Below are positions 8,686-17,152 of a DNA stretch of 64,000 nt, in pieces. The notes under the pieces are model-generated. The model was not told where the DNA came from, did no database searches, and was given only the letters and a program-made list of their open reading frames with translations. How positions within the stretch are numbered: the stretch's first letter is position 1; the number at the start of each line of letters is the position of its first letter. Origin of the DNA: Bacteroidales bacterium. Lineage in GTDB: Bacteria > Bacteroidota > Bacteroidia > Bacteroidales > UBA3663. The stretch is taken from NCBI GenBank assembly GCA_017561935.1, contig JAFZBE010000017.1:1-64000 (forward strand), read 5' to 3'. A program made the position numbers and the translations under genes.

Positions 8686-9975
8686 ATGAAGAATTTCGTA
8701 GAAGAACTCAGATGGCGCGGCATGATACAGGACATGATGCCCGGCACTGAACAGCAGCTCCAGAAGGAGATGACCTCGGCTTACCTTGGTATTGACCCCA
8801 CCGCAGATTCCCTGCACATCGGACACCTCGTAGGTGTGATGATGCTGCGTCACTTTCAGCGTTGCGGACACAAGCCTTACGCGCTGATTGGTGGAGCCAC
8901 GGGTATGATTGGCGATCCTTCGGGCAAGTCGAAGGAGCGTGTGCTCATCGACGAGCCGATGCTGCGACACAACCAGGAGTGCATCCGCAAGCAGCTGGCC
9001 AAGTTCCTCGATTTCGAGAGCGATGCTCCCAACCATGCAGAGCTCGTCAACAACTACGACTGGATGAAGGACTTCACATTCCTTGACTTCATCCGCAACA
9101 TCGGCAAGCTCATCACCGTCAACTATATGATGTCGAAGGATTCGGTAAAGCGTCGTTTCACGGGCGAGAACGGTGCCGAGGGCATGTCGTTCACCGAGTT
9201 CACCTATCAGCTCCTGCAGGGCTACGATTACCTCTACCTCAATGAGCACAAGAACTGCAAACTGCAGCTCGGTGGTGCCGACCAGTGGGGCAACATCACC
9301 ACAGGCACAGAGCTCATTCGCAAGGTGACGGGCAACGAGGCCTTCGCCCTCACCTGTCCGCTCATCACCAAGGCCGACGGCAAGAAGTTCGGCAAGACCG
9401 AACAGGGCAACGTATGGCTTGATCCCAAACGTACCTCTCCCTACAAGTTCTATCAGTTCTGGCTCAATGTGGCCGACGACGATGCCAAGCGATATATCCG
9501 CATCTTCACTTCGCTCGAACGCGAGGAGATTGAGGAGCTCGAGCGCCAACAGGCCGAGGCATCGCACCTCCGTCCGCTTCAGAAGCGTCTGGCCAAGGAG
9601 CTGACCATCATGGTTCATTCGCAGGAGGATTGGGAGCTGGCTGTAGCCGCATCGGAGCTTCTCTTCTCGAATGGCGGTGCCGAGCAGCTTCGTCAGTTCG
9701 ACGAGACCACTCTGCTCCAGATCTTCGAGTCGGTGCCTACGTTCCAGGTAAGCAGTGAGGCTTGGACCTCGGGCAAGGCCGTCGATGTCCTTGCTGAAGG
9801 CATGGGCGTGTCGAGGGGTGAGTTCCGCAAGCTCGTTCAGGGCGGCGGCATCTCGATCAACAAGCAGAAGCTGACGGCTTTCGACCAGCAGCTCACCGAT
9901 GCTGACCTTCTTCAGGGCAAGTACATCGTGGCTCAAAAGGGCAAGAAGAACTACTTCCTGGCTACGGTGAAATAA
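8686..9975 (+). CDS. tyrS: Tyrosyl-tRNA synthetase
   Basis: This 429-residue class I aminoacyl-tRNA synthetase charges tRNA-Tyr in the cytoplasm. The HIGH signature is exact at residues 44-47 (DSLHIGHL). The second signature is KFGKT at about residues 233-237, the usual TyrRS form of KMSKS. Tyrosine-pocket motifs [19 protein letters not shown] and [10 protein letters not shown] are present. The C-terminus carries an S4-type RNA-binding domain ([20 protein letters not shown]). The length is normal for bacterial TyrRS. It is a single-gene unit with its own promoter and a following hairpin, between the two arms of the pectin locus. Confidence 0.98.
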   Translation: MKNFVEELRWRGMIQDMMPGTEQQLQKEMTSAYLGIDPTADSLHIGHLVGVMMLRHFQRCGHKPYALIGGATGMIGDPSGKSKERVLIDEPMLRHNQECIRKQLAKFLDFESDAPNHAELVNNYDWMKDFTFLDFIRNIGKLITVNYMMSKDSVKRRFTGENGAEGMSFTEFTYQLLQGYDYLYLNEHKNCKLQLGGADQWGNITTGTELIRKVTGNEAFALTCPLITKADGKKFGKTEQGNVWLDPKRTSPYKFYQFWLNVADDDAKRYIRIFTSLEREEIEELERQQAEASHLRPLQKRLAKELTIMVHSQEDWELAVAASELLFSNGGAEQLRQFDETTLLQIFESVPTFQVSSEAWTSGKAVDVLAEGMGVSRGEFRKLVQGGGISINKQKLTAFDQQLTDADLLQGKYIVAQKGKKNYFLATVK

Positions 9976-9982
9976 GTTTTTT

Positions 9983-10028
9983 GGAGTGCTCGGAAGACTC
10001 TGATTACTCGGAATATTCCGAGCACTCC
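9983..10028 (+). terminator. Hairpin terminator after tyrS
   Basis: GGAGTGCTCGGA at 9983-9994 pairs perfectly with 10017-10028. A run of T precedes the stem and GAAAAA follows it, so it resembles a terminator for either strand; the forward T tail is imperfect. Confidence 0.6.
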
Positions 10029-10071
10029 GAAAAACCGCTATTTTTATTACTCTTCACTATCCTTCCCACAC

Positions 10072-12111
10072 ATGAAAACTATCTTATTCTCCCTTCTCTT
10101 TGCTTCGACCCTTCCATTGTCAGTAGCACAGGCACAGCCGATGGCTTCTGACAACAAGATGGCGCGCCCACTGGGTGAGGTGCTCAATCGGGTTGAGCAG
10201 CAATTCGGCGTGCGATTCAAGTACAATGTCGATACCACGGGGCTTATCTTGAACTATGCCGACTCACGCATCCGTTCCTACAGTCTTGACGAAACTTTGC
10301 GCAACATCCTTTCGGTTTTCGACTTCAAGGCATGGGACCAGGGAAAGGGTGTGTATAAGATCAAGCCCTACGAATACCCGCGCCGATATGACGAGGATGG
10401 TGAGAAGATGGTGAACTACCTCAATACGCTCTATAACAACAAGGAGGAGTGGGAAGCCCGTCGTGTGGCACTGCGCCGCGAGGTACGCGAACGTCTCGGC
10501 ATCGACCCATTGCTCGAAAAGTGTGTGCCTATCCGTCCGATTTTAGGTAAGGCACGCCGATATGATGGCTATACGGTGCAGAACATTGCGCTCGAAACGC
10601 TGTCGGGCTATTATGTGTGCGGTTCGATCTACGTGCCTGACAATAAAACGGCCAAGAAGGTTGTCGCTACCAAGGACGGACGTTATCCCGTCATCATCTG
10701 TCCCAATGGACATTGGGCCGATGGGCGCTACAACAGGGACCTGCAGGTGCGCTTTGCCACGTTGGCCCGCATGGGTGCCATCTGCATCAGCTACGACACA
10801 TTCGGCTGGGGCGAATCGGAGCTTCAGGTAGGAAAGGAGGCACATCAGAGTTCGCTGGCTCACGTCTATCAGGCACTTTGCGGCGTGCGTTTGCTCGATT
10901 ATGCCTTGACACGAAAGGACGTCGATGCTTCACGTGTCGGTGCCAATGGTGGTTCTGGAGGAGGAACCCATGCCGTGCTGTTGGCCACTATCGACGATCG
11001 TTTCACGGCGCTTTGTCCCGTGGCTTCGGTGTGCAGCCACTTTGATGGCGGATGCCCCTGCGAGAGCGGAATGCCTATCCAGTACAGCCAGGGAGGAACG
11101 TGCAACATCGAGCTGGCCGCCACCTTCGCACCCAAGCCCATGCGGCTGGTGGGTGATGATGGCGACTGGACACACACTTATCCCACCATCGAGGAACCTT
11201 ACATTCGTCGCATCTACGGATTCTACGGAGCCGATGACCAGGTGTCGTTCTTCTTCGAGACGAACGGCAAACATGACTTCAAGCTCAAGAAGCGCATAGC
11301 TGTCTATTCGTTCTTCCTGGATGTGTGGAACCTGCCTGCCGAGAATCTGAACGAGGACCTTGTGACCATCGAGACCTACGACAAACTCTTCAGCTTCGGC
11401 GGAGCACAGGACGAAAAGGGCCAATGGTATCCGACAGGCGAAACGGCACCTGCCAACTTCGAGACCAATGTCAAGAACCTCGTCGAGCAGAACTTCGACA
11501 AAGAGGGAAGGCAGCTCTATTTTGACCTGCGCTGGACCGCAGGACTTCAGGAGAAGGCCGACGAATGGACCGCCTCTTTGAACCTCGCCGACGAGCAGAA
11601 GAGCAAGCGGGTGCGTGGTTATATCTATGAGCATCTGGTGGCAGTGACCAAGTGGCACAACGACCACCCGGGCCAAACCACCGTGCCTCATGGTATCAAC
11701 CCACGCACTGGCGAAAGACTGCGTCCCGTCGATCTCGACATCATTGCCGATGGCGCTCAGCCCAAGGCATACCACGACAGCATCATGGCACGCCTGCGTC
11801 GCGAGCTTACCGAAGAGCAGGTCGAGCAGATTCTCGACAAATACACCATCGGCAAGGTGGCTTTCACGCTCAAGGGTTATCACGACATCGTGCCCGAAAT
11901 GACGGCTGTGGAGGACAGCGTTTGCAAGACCTACCTGAAGGAAGCACGCGAGATGGCCATTGACTACAAGTCGATGAAGGAGATCTCCGAGATCTTCGGC
12001 ATCGCCAAGGACAAGTGTGAGCTGTATTTCAACACGCATGGGCGCAACTGGCGACAGATGTACTCCGACTATGTGAAACGTCGTAAGGCGGAGAAGGAGA
12101 GAAAGCCCTAA
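10072..12111 (+). CDS. Esterase-type alpha/beta hydrolase with N-terminal STN and C-terminal DUF3826 domains
   Basis: This 679-residue protein has a signal peptide ending near AQAQP. Residues about 32-100 look like an STN domain (PLGEVLNRVEQQFGVRFKYN ... SLDETLRNILSVFDF), normally found on TonB receptors and FecR proteins. Residues about 150-425 form an alpha/beta hydrolase of the acetyl-xylan-esterase type, with nucleophile S295 in GGSGGG, an acid at D362/D363 (VGDDGDW) and H401 (GKHDF). The last roughly 190 residues align by eye with the stand-alone DUF3826 protein at 22760-23434: shared EQV/EQI, KV, Y.D..P, L.EAR..AID and Y....G.N. It probably removes acetyl or other esters from pectin in the periplasm. 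It lies 41 bases before the pectate lyase, likely one operon. Confidence 0.75.
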   Translation: MKTILFSLLFASTLPLSVAQAQPMASDNKMARPLGEVLNRVEQQFGVRFKYNVDTTGLILNYADSRIRSYSLDETLRNILSVFDFKAWDQGKGVYKIKPYEYPRRYDEDGEKMVNYLNTLYNNKEEWEARRVALRREVRERLGIDPLLEKCVPIRPILGKARRYDGYTVQNIALETLSGYYVCGSIYVPDNKTAKKVVATKDGRYPVIICPNGHWADGRYNRDLQVRFATLARMGAICISYDTFGWGESELQVGKEAHQSSLAHVYQALCGVRLLDYALTRKDVDASRVGANGGSGGGTHAVLLATIDDRFTALCPVASVCSHFDGGCPCESGMPIQYSQGGTCNIELAATFAPKPMRLVGDDGDWTHTYPTIEEPYIRRIYGFYGADDQVSFFFETNGKHDFKLKKRIAVYSFFLDVWNLPAENLNEDLVTIETYDKLFSFGGAQDEKGQWYPTGETAPANFETNVKNLVEQNFDKEGRQLYFDLRWTAGLQEKADEWTASLNLADEQKSKRVRGYIYEHLVAVTKWHNDHPGQTTVPHGINPRTGERLRPVDLDIIADGAQPKAYHDSIMARLRRELTEEQVEQILDKYTIGKVAFTLKGYHDIVPEMTAVEDSVCKTYLKEAREMAIDYKSMKEISEIFGIAKDKCELYFNTHGRNWRQMYSDYVKRRKAEKERKP

Positions 12112-12152
12112 TAGGCACCCCCAACCAATATCTATAAATCACACACCGAATT

Positions 12153-13880
12153 ATGTTGAAAAGAACTTTTCTGATTCCTGCTTTTTCCCTTTGTGCTCTG
12201 TGTTTGTTTGCACAGTATCCGCAGGTGACTTCTGAAGCGCAGGCCAGATGGGCGGCGAAGGCCCACTATGAGGATTCCATGTCGAATATCGCCTGGCAGA
12301 AGGCACTCCCGATCATCGAGGAGGAAGCCCGTCTAGGGCGTCGTCCCTACGTCAAATGGGCACATCGTCCCTATGACCTGCCACAGGCCGAGATTCCTGC
12401 TTTTCCGGGAGCTGAGGGTGGCGGCATGTACACTTGTGGCGGACGAGGAGGCAAGGTTTATGTTGTCACCAACCTCAACGACCGCGGCCCAGGCTCCTTC
12501 CGTGAGGCATGTGAAGCCGGCGGTGCACGTATTGTAGTCTTCAACGTGTCGGGCGTCATACGGCTCGAGACGCCCATCAACGTTCGGGCACCTTACATCA
12601 CCATTGCCGGACAGACAGCCCCAGGCGATGGCGTGTGCATCGCAGGGGAGTCGTTCGCTGTCAATACCCACGACGTGATTGTGCGTCACATGCGTTTTCG
12701 TCGTGGCGAGACGGGTGTCGAGCATCGTGAGGATTCCTTTGGAGGCAACCCTATCGGCAACATCATCATCGACCATTGCTCCTGCGAGTGGGGATTGGAC
12801 GAGAACATCTCGTTTTACCGTCACATGTACGATGAGTCGGAGGGACAATACAAGACTACACCCAATAAGTATCCTACGGTCAACATAACCATCCAGAACT
12901 CCATTTCGGCCAAGGCTCTCGACACCTACAACCATGCCTTCGGTTCGACACTGGGTGGCGAGAACTGTGCCTTCATCCGCAATCTTTGGGCTTCCAACAG
13001 CGGACGCAATCCTTCGATAGGGTGGAATGGCATCTTCAATTTCATCAACAATGTAGTTTATAACTGGGTGCATCGCACGGCCGATGGCGGCGATTATTCC
13101 GCACAGTTCAACTTCATCAACAACTATTATCGCCCAGGTCCTGCCACGCCTACTGAAGGCCCCATCAGCCATCGCATCCTGAAGCCCGAGTCGGGGCGTT
13201 CCAAGCTCGACCATCATGTCTATGGTCGTGTCTTTGCCGAAGGAAATGTGGTGGAAGGCTTCCCTGAAATCACAGCCGACAACTGGGCCGGTGGCATTCA
13301 GGTAGAAGGACTTGACGGGTGTGGCGGCCACGAGTCCTATATGCGCCAGTATCGCCCCGCTGCCATGCCCTTCCTGCGCATCCTCTCGGCACAGTCGGCC
13401 TACGATTTTGTGCTCGAAAATGCAGGTGCTACCATCCCATGTCGCGACATCGTCGATCAGCGCATCATCGACGAGGTGCGCACCAAGCAGCCCTATTATG
13501 TTGAGGACGCCGATAAATACATGGGCGATGTGTCGGGACTTTCGCCCAAGTCGCAGGCCGACGACGGCACGTTCAAGTACCGTCGCCTCGACAAGGATAG
13601 CTATAAGCTGGGCATCATTGTCGATCCTGCACAGATGGGCGGTTATCCACAGTATTCCGGCGAACCACGCCAGGATTCCGATGGCGACGGCATGCCCGAC
13701 GAATGGGAGGTGGCCAATGGTCTCAATCCCAATGACCCAAGTGACGCCAATGGCGACATCAACGACGATGGCTACACCAACATCGAGAAGTGGATCAACG
13801 GCATTCCGACAACCAGCCGCATCGACTGGCGTAACCTTTCCAACAACTACGATACGTTGGCTGCCTACGGCCTCCGTTAA
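12153..13880 (+). CDS. Pectate lyase family 1 (PL1) protein
   Basis: This 575-residue secreted protein has a signal peptide (MLKRTFLIPAFSLCALCLFAQ). The parallel beta-helix lyase core runs from about residue 85 (AFPGAEGGGMYTCGGRGGKVYVVTNL) through LNDRGPGSFREA, APYITIAGQTAPGDG, DVIVRHMRFRRG and IIIDHCSCEWGLDEN to the RNLWASNSGRNPSIG region. These motifs match Bacteroides PL1 enzymes, which cleave homogalacturonan by calcium-dependent beta-elimination. The C-terminus has a DSDGDGMPDEWEVANGLNP segment and a following DANGDINDDGYTNIEKW, a calcium-binding thrombospondin-3/dockerin-like repeat common on these lyases. It is directly downstream of the esterase and upstream of the SusC/D genes, fitting a pectin PUL. 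Confidence 0.9.
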   Translation: MLKRTFLIPAFSLCALCLFAQYPQVTSEAQARWAAKAHYEDSMSNIAWQKALPIIEEEARLGRRPYVKWAHRPYDLPQAEIPAFPGAEGGGMYTCGGRGGKVYVVTNLNDRGPGSFREACEAGGARIVVFNVSGVIRLETPINVRAPYITIAGQTAPGDGVCIAGESFAVNTHDVIVRHMRFRRGETGVEHREDSFGGNPIGNIIIDHCSCEWGLDENISFYRHMYDESEGQYKTTPNKYPTVNITIQNSISAKALDTYNHAFGSTLGGENCAFIRNLWASNSGRNPSIGWNGIFNFINNVVYNWVHRTADGGDYSAQFNFINNYYRPGPATPTEGPISHRILKPESGRSKLDHHVYGRVFAEGNVVEGFPEITADNWAGGIQVEGLDGCGGHESYMRQYRPAAMPFLRILSAQSAYDFVLENAGATIPCRDIVDQRIIDEVRTKQPYYVEDADKYMGDVSGLSPKSQADDGTFKYRRLDKDSYKLGIIVDPAQMGGYPQYSGEPRQDSDGDGMPDEWEVANGLNPNDPSDANGDINDDGYTNIEKWINGIPTTSRIDWRNLSNNYDTLAAYGLR

Positions 13881-14009
13881 CGCATACCACTTTACCGGGT
13901 TCGTCGGAAAAATACGCAAAAAACGTAGTTTTTTACCCCCTAAATGCAGTTTATTCCACATTTTTCGATAAAAATCCTACAATAATCGTAATTATTCAAA
14001 TAAAAATAG

Positions 14010-14017
14010 TATCTTTG
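14010..14017 (+). promoter_or_regulatory. -7 box upstream of the 14088 gene and SusC/D operon
   Basis: TATCTTTG is an exact TAnnTTTG match 70 bases before the ATG at 14088. No good TTTG was seen at -33, which may mean it is activator-dependent. A short A-tract/T-tract hairpin at about 13918-13934 could end transcription from the lyase gene. Confidence 0.5.
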
Positions 14018-14087
14018 CGCCGTGAAAGCGCCACTATCCAATGCATTCATTCATACATTACTAACCAAATAATAACGTTATTATCTC

Positions 14088-15581
14088 ATGAAGAAATTTT
14101 TCCTCTTTGCAGCTGCCCTCATGACCGGCAGCGCAGTTATGGCTGACACCGAGAGCTACGTTGCTGCTATCGATGCAAGCACCATGGCTCCAGTCTTCCC
14201 CGTTGAAGAAATCACCGATGGCTCTTCGGTTGTCACTTTCGGCACCGCCAACATGGACGTTGTTGCCGTAGGTGGCGCTACTCCAAAGACCATCCAGGCT
14301 GATGGAACCGTTACGGAGTGGAATGCCATCACATGGCAGCCCAAGAACACCAACCTTCAGGACAATGTGGAAGGTCTCGAAATGCCTTACTTCTATTATG
14401 TGCTTGGCACTGGCAATCCTTGTGTCGAGATGGGAGTAGAGGAGATCATCCGCGATGGCGAGCCCACAGGCGAATATCGCGCCACATACGTTTACTATGG
14501 TCCCGAGGATGCCGTTATCGGCGACAAGACCTACAAGAACCAGCTGCCTATCCAGGGTCTGTATTACAAGTTCACTCCCAAAGTGGATGGCACGCTCAAG
14601 CTTGCTGTTTGGTCGAACAAGGGCAACCGCAACACCTTCGTCATCGAGGAGTCGTCGAAGCAGCCCGTGGCTTACACTGCCGAGGGTTACATCAATGGCC
14701 AGAACGAGCAGAGGGAAGCCGTGATCAACGGCGAGACCGTGACCTACAATGCCAAGCGTTTCCTCAGCGCTGAGGAGATTCAGGAGATCCACAATGCTTC
14801 CAAGGTGAACGAGGAAGGCGTTGACACTGCTCCTTACGTCATCGGTGCAGGCAACCAGCCTTTCTGGGGCTATCTCACCGTGCAGGTTGAGGCCGGCAAG
14901 ACCTACTGGCTCTTCCAGGATTCTTCACAGATCGGTTTCGGTGGCTATGAGTTCACCTTCCAGGGCTCGGAAGAACCTCCGGTAAACTACACCTATTACT
15001 CCCTCACCTTCCCCGAACTGACCGAGTCATACGCTGATGGAGACTTCTCAATCACCATTACTAACGGCAATGACAAGTATGCTGTGGATGCCAACTCCCA
15101 GTACTTTGGCGATGACAAGAACTACGAGAAGTTTGAGACACGTTTGAAGACCGGTGGCAAGAGCGGCGAAAAGAGCTTCATCACCGTCAACATCCCTGTA
15201 GCTGGCAAGCTCCTGCTTATGGCACGTTCCGCATCCAGCTCTTCGGTTCGTCCCGTTGTCGTTACCCAGAACGAGGTTGAGATCCTGAATGCTCCTCTTG
15301 ATGACAGCAAGGCCATCGAGGTTGAGATCGAAGGTGCAGCCAAGAAGGTGTTCCCCGTTCAGGAGTGCAACGTTGAGAACGGTACAGCTTTCATCACCTA
15401 TCCCGAGGGTGCCATCAACTTCTACTGCATCCGTCTTGCCGTTCCCGAGGGCGCAGGCATCACCCGCATCGTGAACGACATCGCTACCGACGCTGTCATC
15501 TACAACCTCCGTGGTCAGCGTGTCAACGAGATGGTTCCTGGCCAGATCTACATCGTAGGCGGCAAGAAGGTGATCCGTTGA
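14088..15581 (+). CDS. Secreted protein of unknown family at the head of the SusC/D operon
   Basis: This 497-residue protein has a signal peptide (MKKFFLFAAALMTGSAVMAD). Two beta-rich halves are visible: residues about 20-300, with LYYKFTPKVDGTLKLAVWSNKGNR and WGYLTVQVEAGKTYWLFQDSS, and a second from about 305, with FITVNIPVAGKLLLMARS. Both halves read like carbohydrate-binding or fibronectin-like modules. The C-terminus ends in VIYNLRGQRVNE... IYIVGGKKVIR, a tail frequent on Prevotella secreted proteins and similar to, but not clearly, a type IX secretion signal. It is abundant in GAC/AAG/GGT-type codons, suggesting strong expression. A surface glycan-binding role is inferred from its place before the lipoprotein and SusC genes. 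The family is not recognised. Confidence 0.6.
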   Translation: MKKFFLFAAALMTGSAVMADTESYVAAIDASTMAPVFPVEEITDGSSVVTFGTANMDVVAVGGATPKTIQADGTVTEWNAITWQPKNTNLQDNVEGLEMPYFYYVLGTGNPCVEMGVEEIIRDGEPTGEYRATYVYYGPEDAVIGDKTYKNQLPIQGLYYKFTPKVDGTLKLAVWSNKGNRNTFVIEESSKQPVAYTAEGYINGQNEQREAVINGETVTYNAKRFLSAEEIQEIHNASKVNEEGVDTAPYVIGAGNQPFWGYLTVQVEAGKTYWLFQDSSQIGFGGYEFTFQGSEEPPVNYTYYSLTFPELTESYADGDFSITITNGNDKYAVDANSQYFGDDKNYEKFETRLKTGGKSGEKSFITVNIPVAGKLLLMARSASSSSVRPVVVTQNEVEILNAPLDDSKAIEVEIEGAAKKVFPVQECNVENGTAFITYPEGAINFYCIRLAVPEGAGITRIVNDIATDAVIYNLRGQRVNEMVPGQIYIVGGKKVIR

Positions 15582-15600
15582 TCTTCCAACAAAAACCATT

Positions 15601-15643
15601 AAAGACTCTTGGCAGGACCTACGCGCCCTTGCCAAGGGTCTTT
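15601..15643 (+). terminator. Intercistronic hairpin (terminator/attenuator)
   Basis: AAAGACTCTTGGCA at 15601-15614 pairs with 15630-15643, with one G-T wobble. It is followed by a modest pyrimidine tract and lies just after the stop of the 14088 gene, so it may end or dampen transcription before the lipoprotein and SusC/D genes. Confidence 0.65.
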
Positions 15644-15677
15644 CCCTCTTAACAACACACTATTTCTTTCACACACT

Positions 15678-17150
15678 ATGAACATCACCAAGAAGTTTAT
15701 TATGGCTGCAGCCTGTGTCACCTTGGCATGGGCAGCCACTTCCTGCGCTGATGGTGTAGAGCTCGAAAGCTACGATTCCGGCGTGCGTAACCAGCAGCTG
15801 AGTGCTCCTCAATTGGATGCCTCATGCTTCACCACGCAGAACAGCACCGATGCCACCTACACCGTCATGTCGTGGCCTGTGGTCTATGGCGCCGGTGGTT
15901 ATCTGGTCAATGTCGATATCGTCGATGACCCGTCCAACCCCATTGCCGTCGTCAACGACAGCATTGTCGATGGCTGCTCGATCACCTTTGTACAACAGGA
16001 AGACACCAAGTATCAGATTTCGATTCAGACCATGGCCAACGAGAAGTTGGGCAACACCGCCTCGGAGGTGTTGGTCTATAACGACTACACCACTCTTGTG
16101 GCTGCTGTCACCGTGCCCGTTGGTCAGGACCTCGCCGCCTTCGTCAAGGCCAACCTCAAGACCGGCACCGCCGACATACAGGCTTTCGAGCTCGTAGCGG
16201 GTGCCACCTACGAGGTGAGCGACACAGTAGCTTTCGGCTTGCAGCCCGTACAGCTTCGCAGTGATAAGAACTCGCATGCCACCATCGTCTTCAAGGAAAA
16301 GGCATGTGTCACCACACAGGCACCGTTGACAGTGAAGTTCCTCAACTTCGACTGCGAGAACACCAGTGCTCCGCCCATCAGCCTCGACCCCAATCCCGAT
16401 GCCTCGCTTTACTACGACCAGCCTGAATGGCAAGCCAAGTACGGCGGCACACAGAAGTGCTATTACATCGACGGCGACATCATCCTCAAGGACTGCATCT
16501 TCCGCGAGATCAAGGGCAGCTTCTTCAGCGGCAGCAAGGCCAACTGGGCCCTTACCAACCTCAGCATCAACAACTGCATCGTCGAGGGTGACTACGCTAC
16601 CAACGAGGCCTTTATCAGCATGTATGGCGCTTCGACTGGAACCATCCTCAACCTCATCATCGCCAATTCGACATTCTATAACCTGCAGGAGAACTCCAGC
16701 GGATATTTCCTGCGTCTATCCAATGCCTCCAATGCCACGCCGCAGAAGATTTACGGTCCCGCGTATGCCGGCAAGGGCGGTGTCACCGTGTTCAACACCA
16801 CCTTCGTGCGTATGCTCTCGGGAACGCATTGGTTCAACAACTACCCCAACAGCAACACTACATTCTCGCTCAAGAGGAATATCTTCTACGACACCTATCT
16901 CATCCAGAAGGCTATCCGCAACAACGTGGTTGACTTCACAGCCGATGACAATGTGATCTGGGGTGTCTCGAACGAAGTCGATGCCACCGACAAGGCCAAG
17001 TATGCTACCGAAGATGACCCCGGGCTCAGTATGCCCAACACTTCGGCAATCAACTTCAATGATCCATACTACGGCTTGAAGTCCTATTTTACCCCAACCA
17101 AGGGCATTGCCGCTGCCAAGCGGTATGGTGACCCACGATACTTTGAATGA
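15678..17150 (+). CDS. DUF4957/DUF5123-type surface lipoprotein of the pectin PUL
   Basis: This 490-residue protein starts at MNITKKFIMAAACVTLAWAATSC, giving a lipid-bearing Cys23; the frame is open 23 codons upstream through the hairpin, which I discount. Residues 40-150 form an FN3-like N-terminal domain. From about 170 a beta-helix-like region follows (VQLRSDKNSHATIVF, LTVKFLNFDCENTS, IILKDCIFREIKGSFF, LSINNCIVEGD, NLIIANSTFYNLQ, VTVFNTTFVRM). This arrangement resembles the DUF4957 plus DUF5123 proteins found beside SusC/D in pectin loci, thought to bind glycan at the cell surface. The stop codon overlaps an ATG for SusC (ATGA), so the two are translationally coupled. Confidence 0.8.
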   Translation: MNITKKFIMAAACVTLAWAATSCADGVELESYDSGVRNQQLSAPQLDASCFTTQNSTDATYTVMSWPVVYGAGGYLVNVDIVDDPSNPIAVVNDSIVDGCSITFVQQEDTKYQISIQTMANEKLGNTASEVLVYNDYTTLVAAVTVPVGQDLAAFVKANLKTGTADIQAFELVAGATYEVSDTVAFGLQPVQLRSDKNSHATIVFKEKACVTTQAPLTVKFLNFDCENTSAPPISLDPNPDASLYYDQPEWQAKYGGTQKCYYIDGDIILKDCIFREIKGSFFSGSKANWALTNLSINNCIVEGDYATNEAFISMYGASTGTILNLIIANSTFYNLQENSSGYFLRLSNASNATPQKIYGPAYAGKGGVTVFNTTFVRMLSGTHWFNNYPNSNTTFSLKRNIFYDTYLIQKAIRNNVVDFTADDNVIWGVSNEVDATDKAKYATEDDPGLSMPNTSAINFNDPYYGLKSYFTPTKGIAAAKRYGDPRYFE

Positions 17151-17152
17151 TT

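Noticed and set aside
12333..13961. 542-residue reverse frame opposite the pectate lyase
   Set aside because: It covers a well-supported enzyme gene and its product has no recognisable domains.
15490..15578. Type IX secretion C-terminal signal on the 14088 protein
   Set aside because: The tail is similar in pattern but lacks features I could confirm, and no T9SS genes are in the window.
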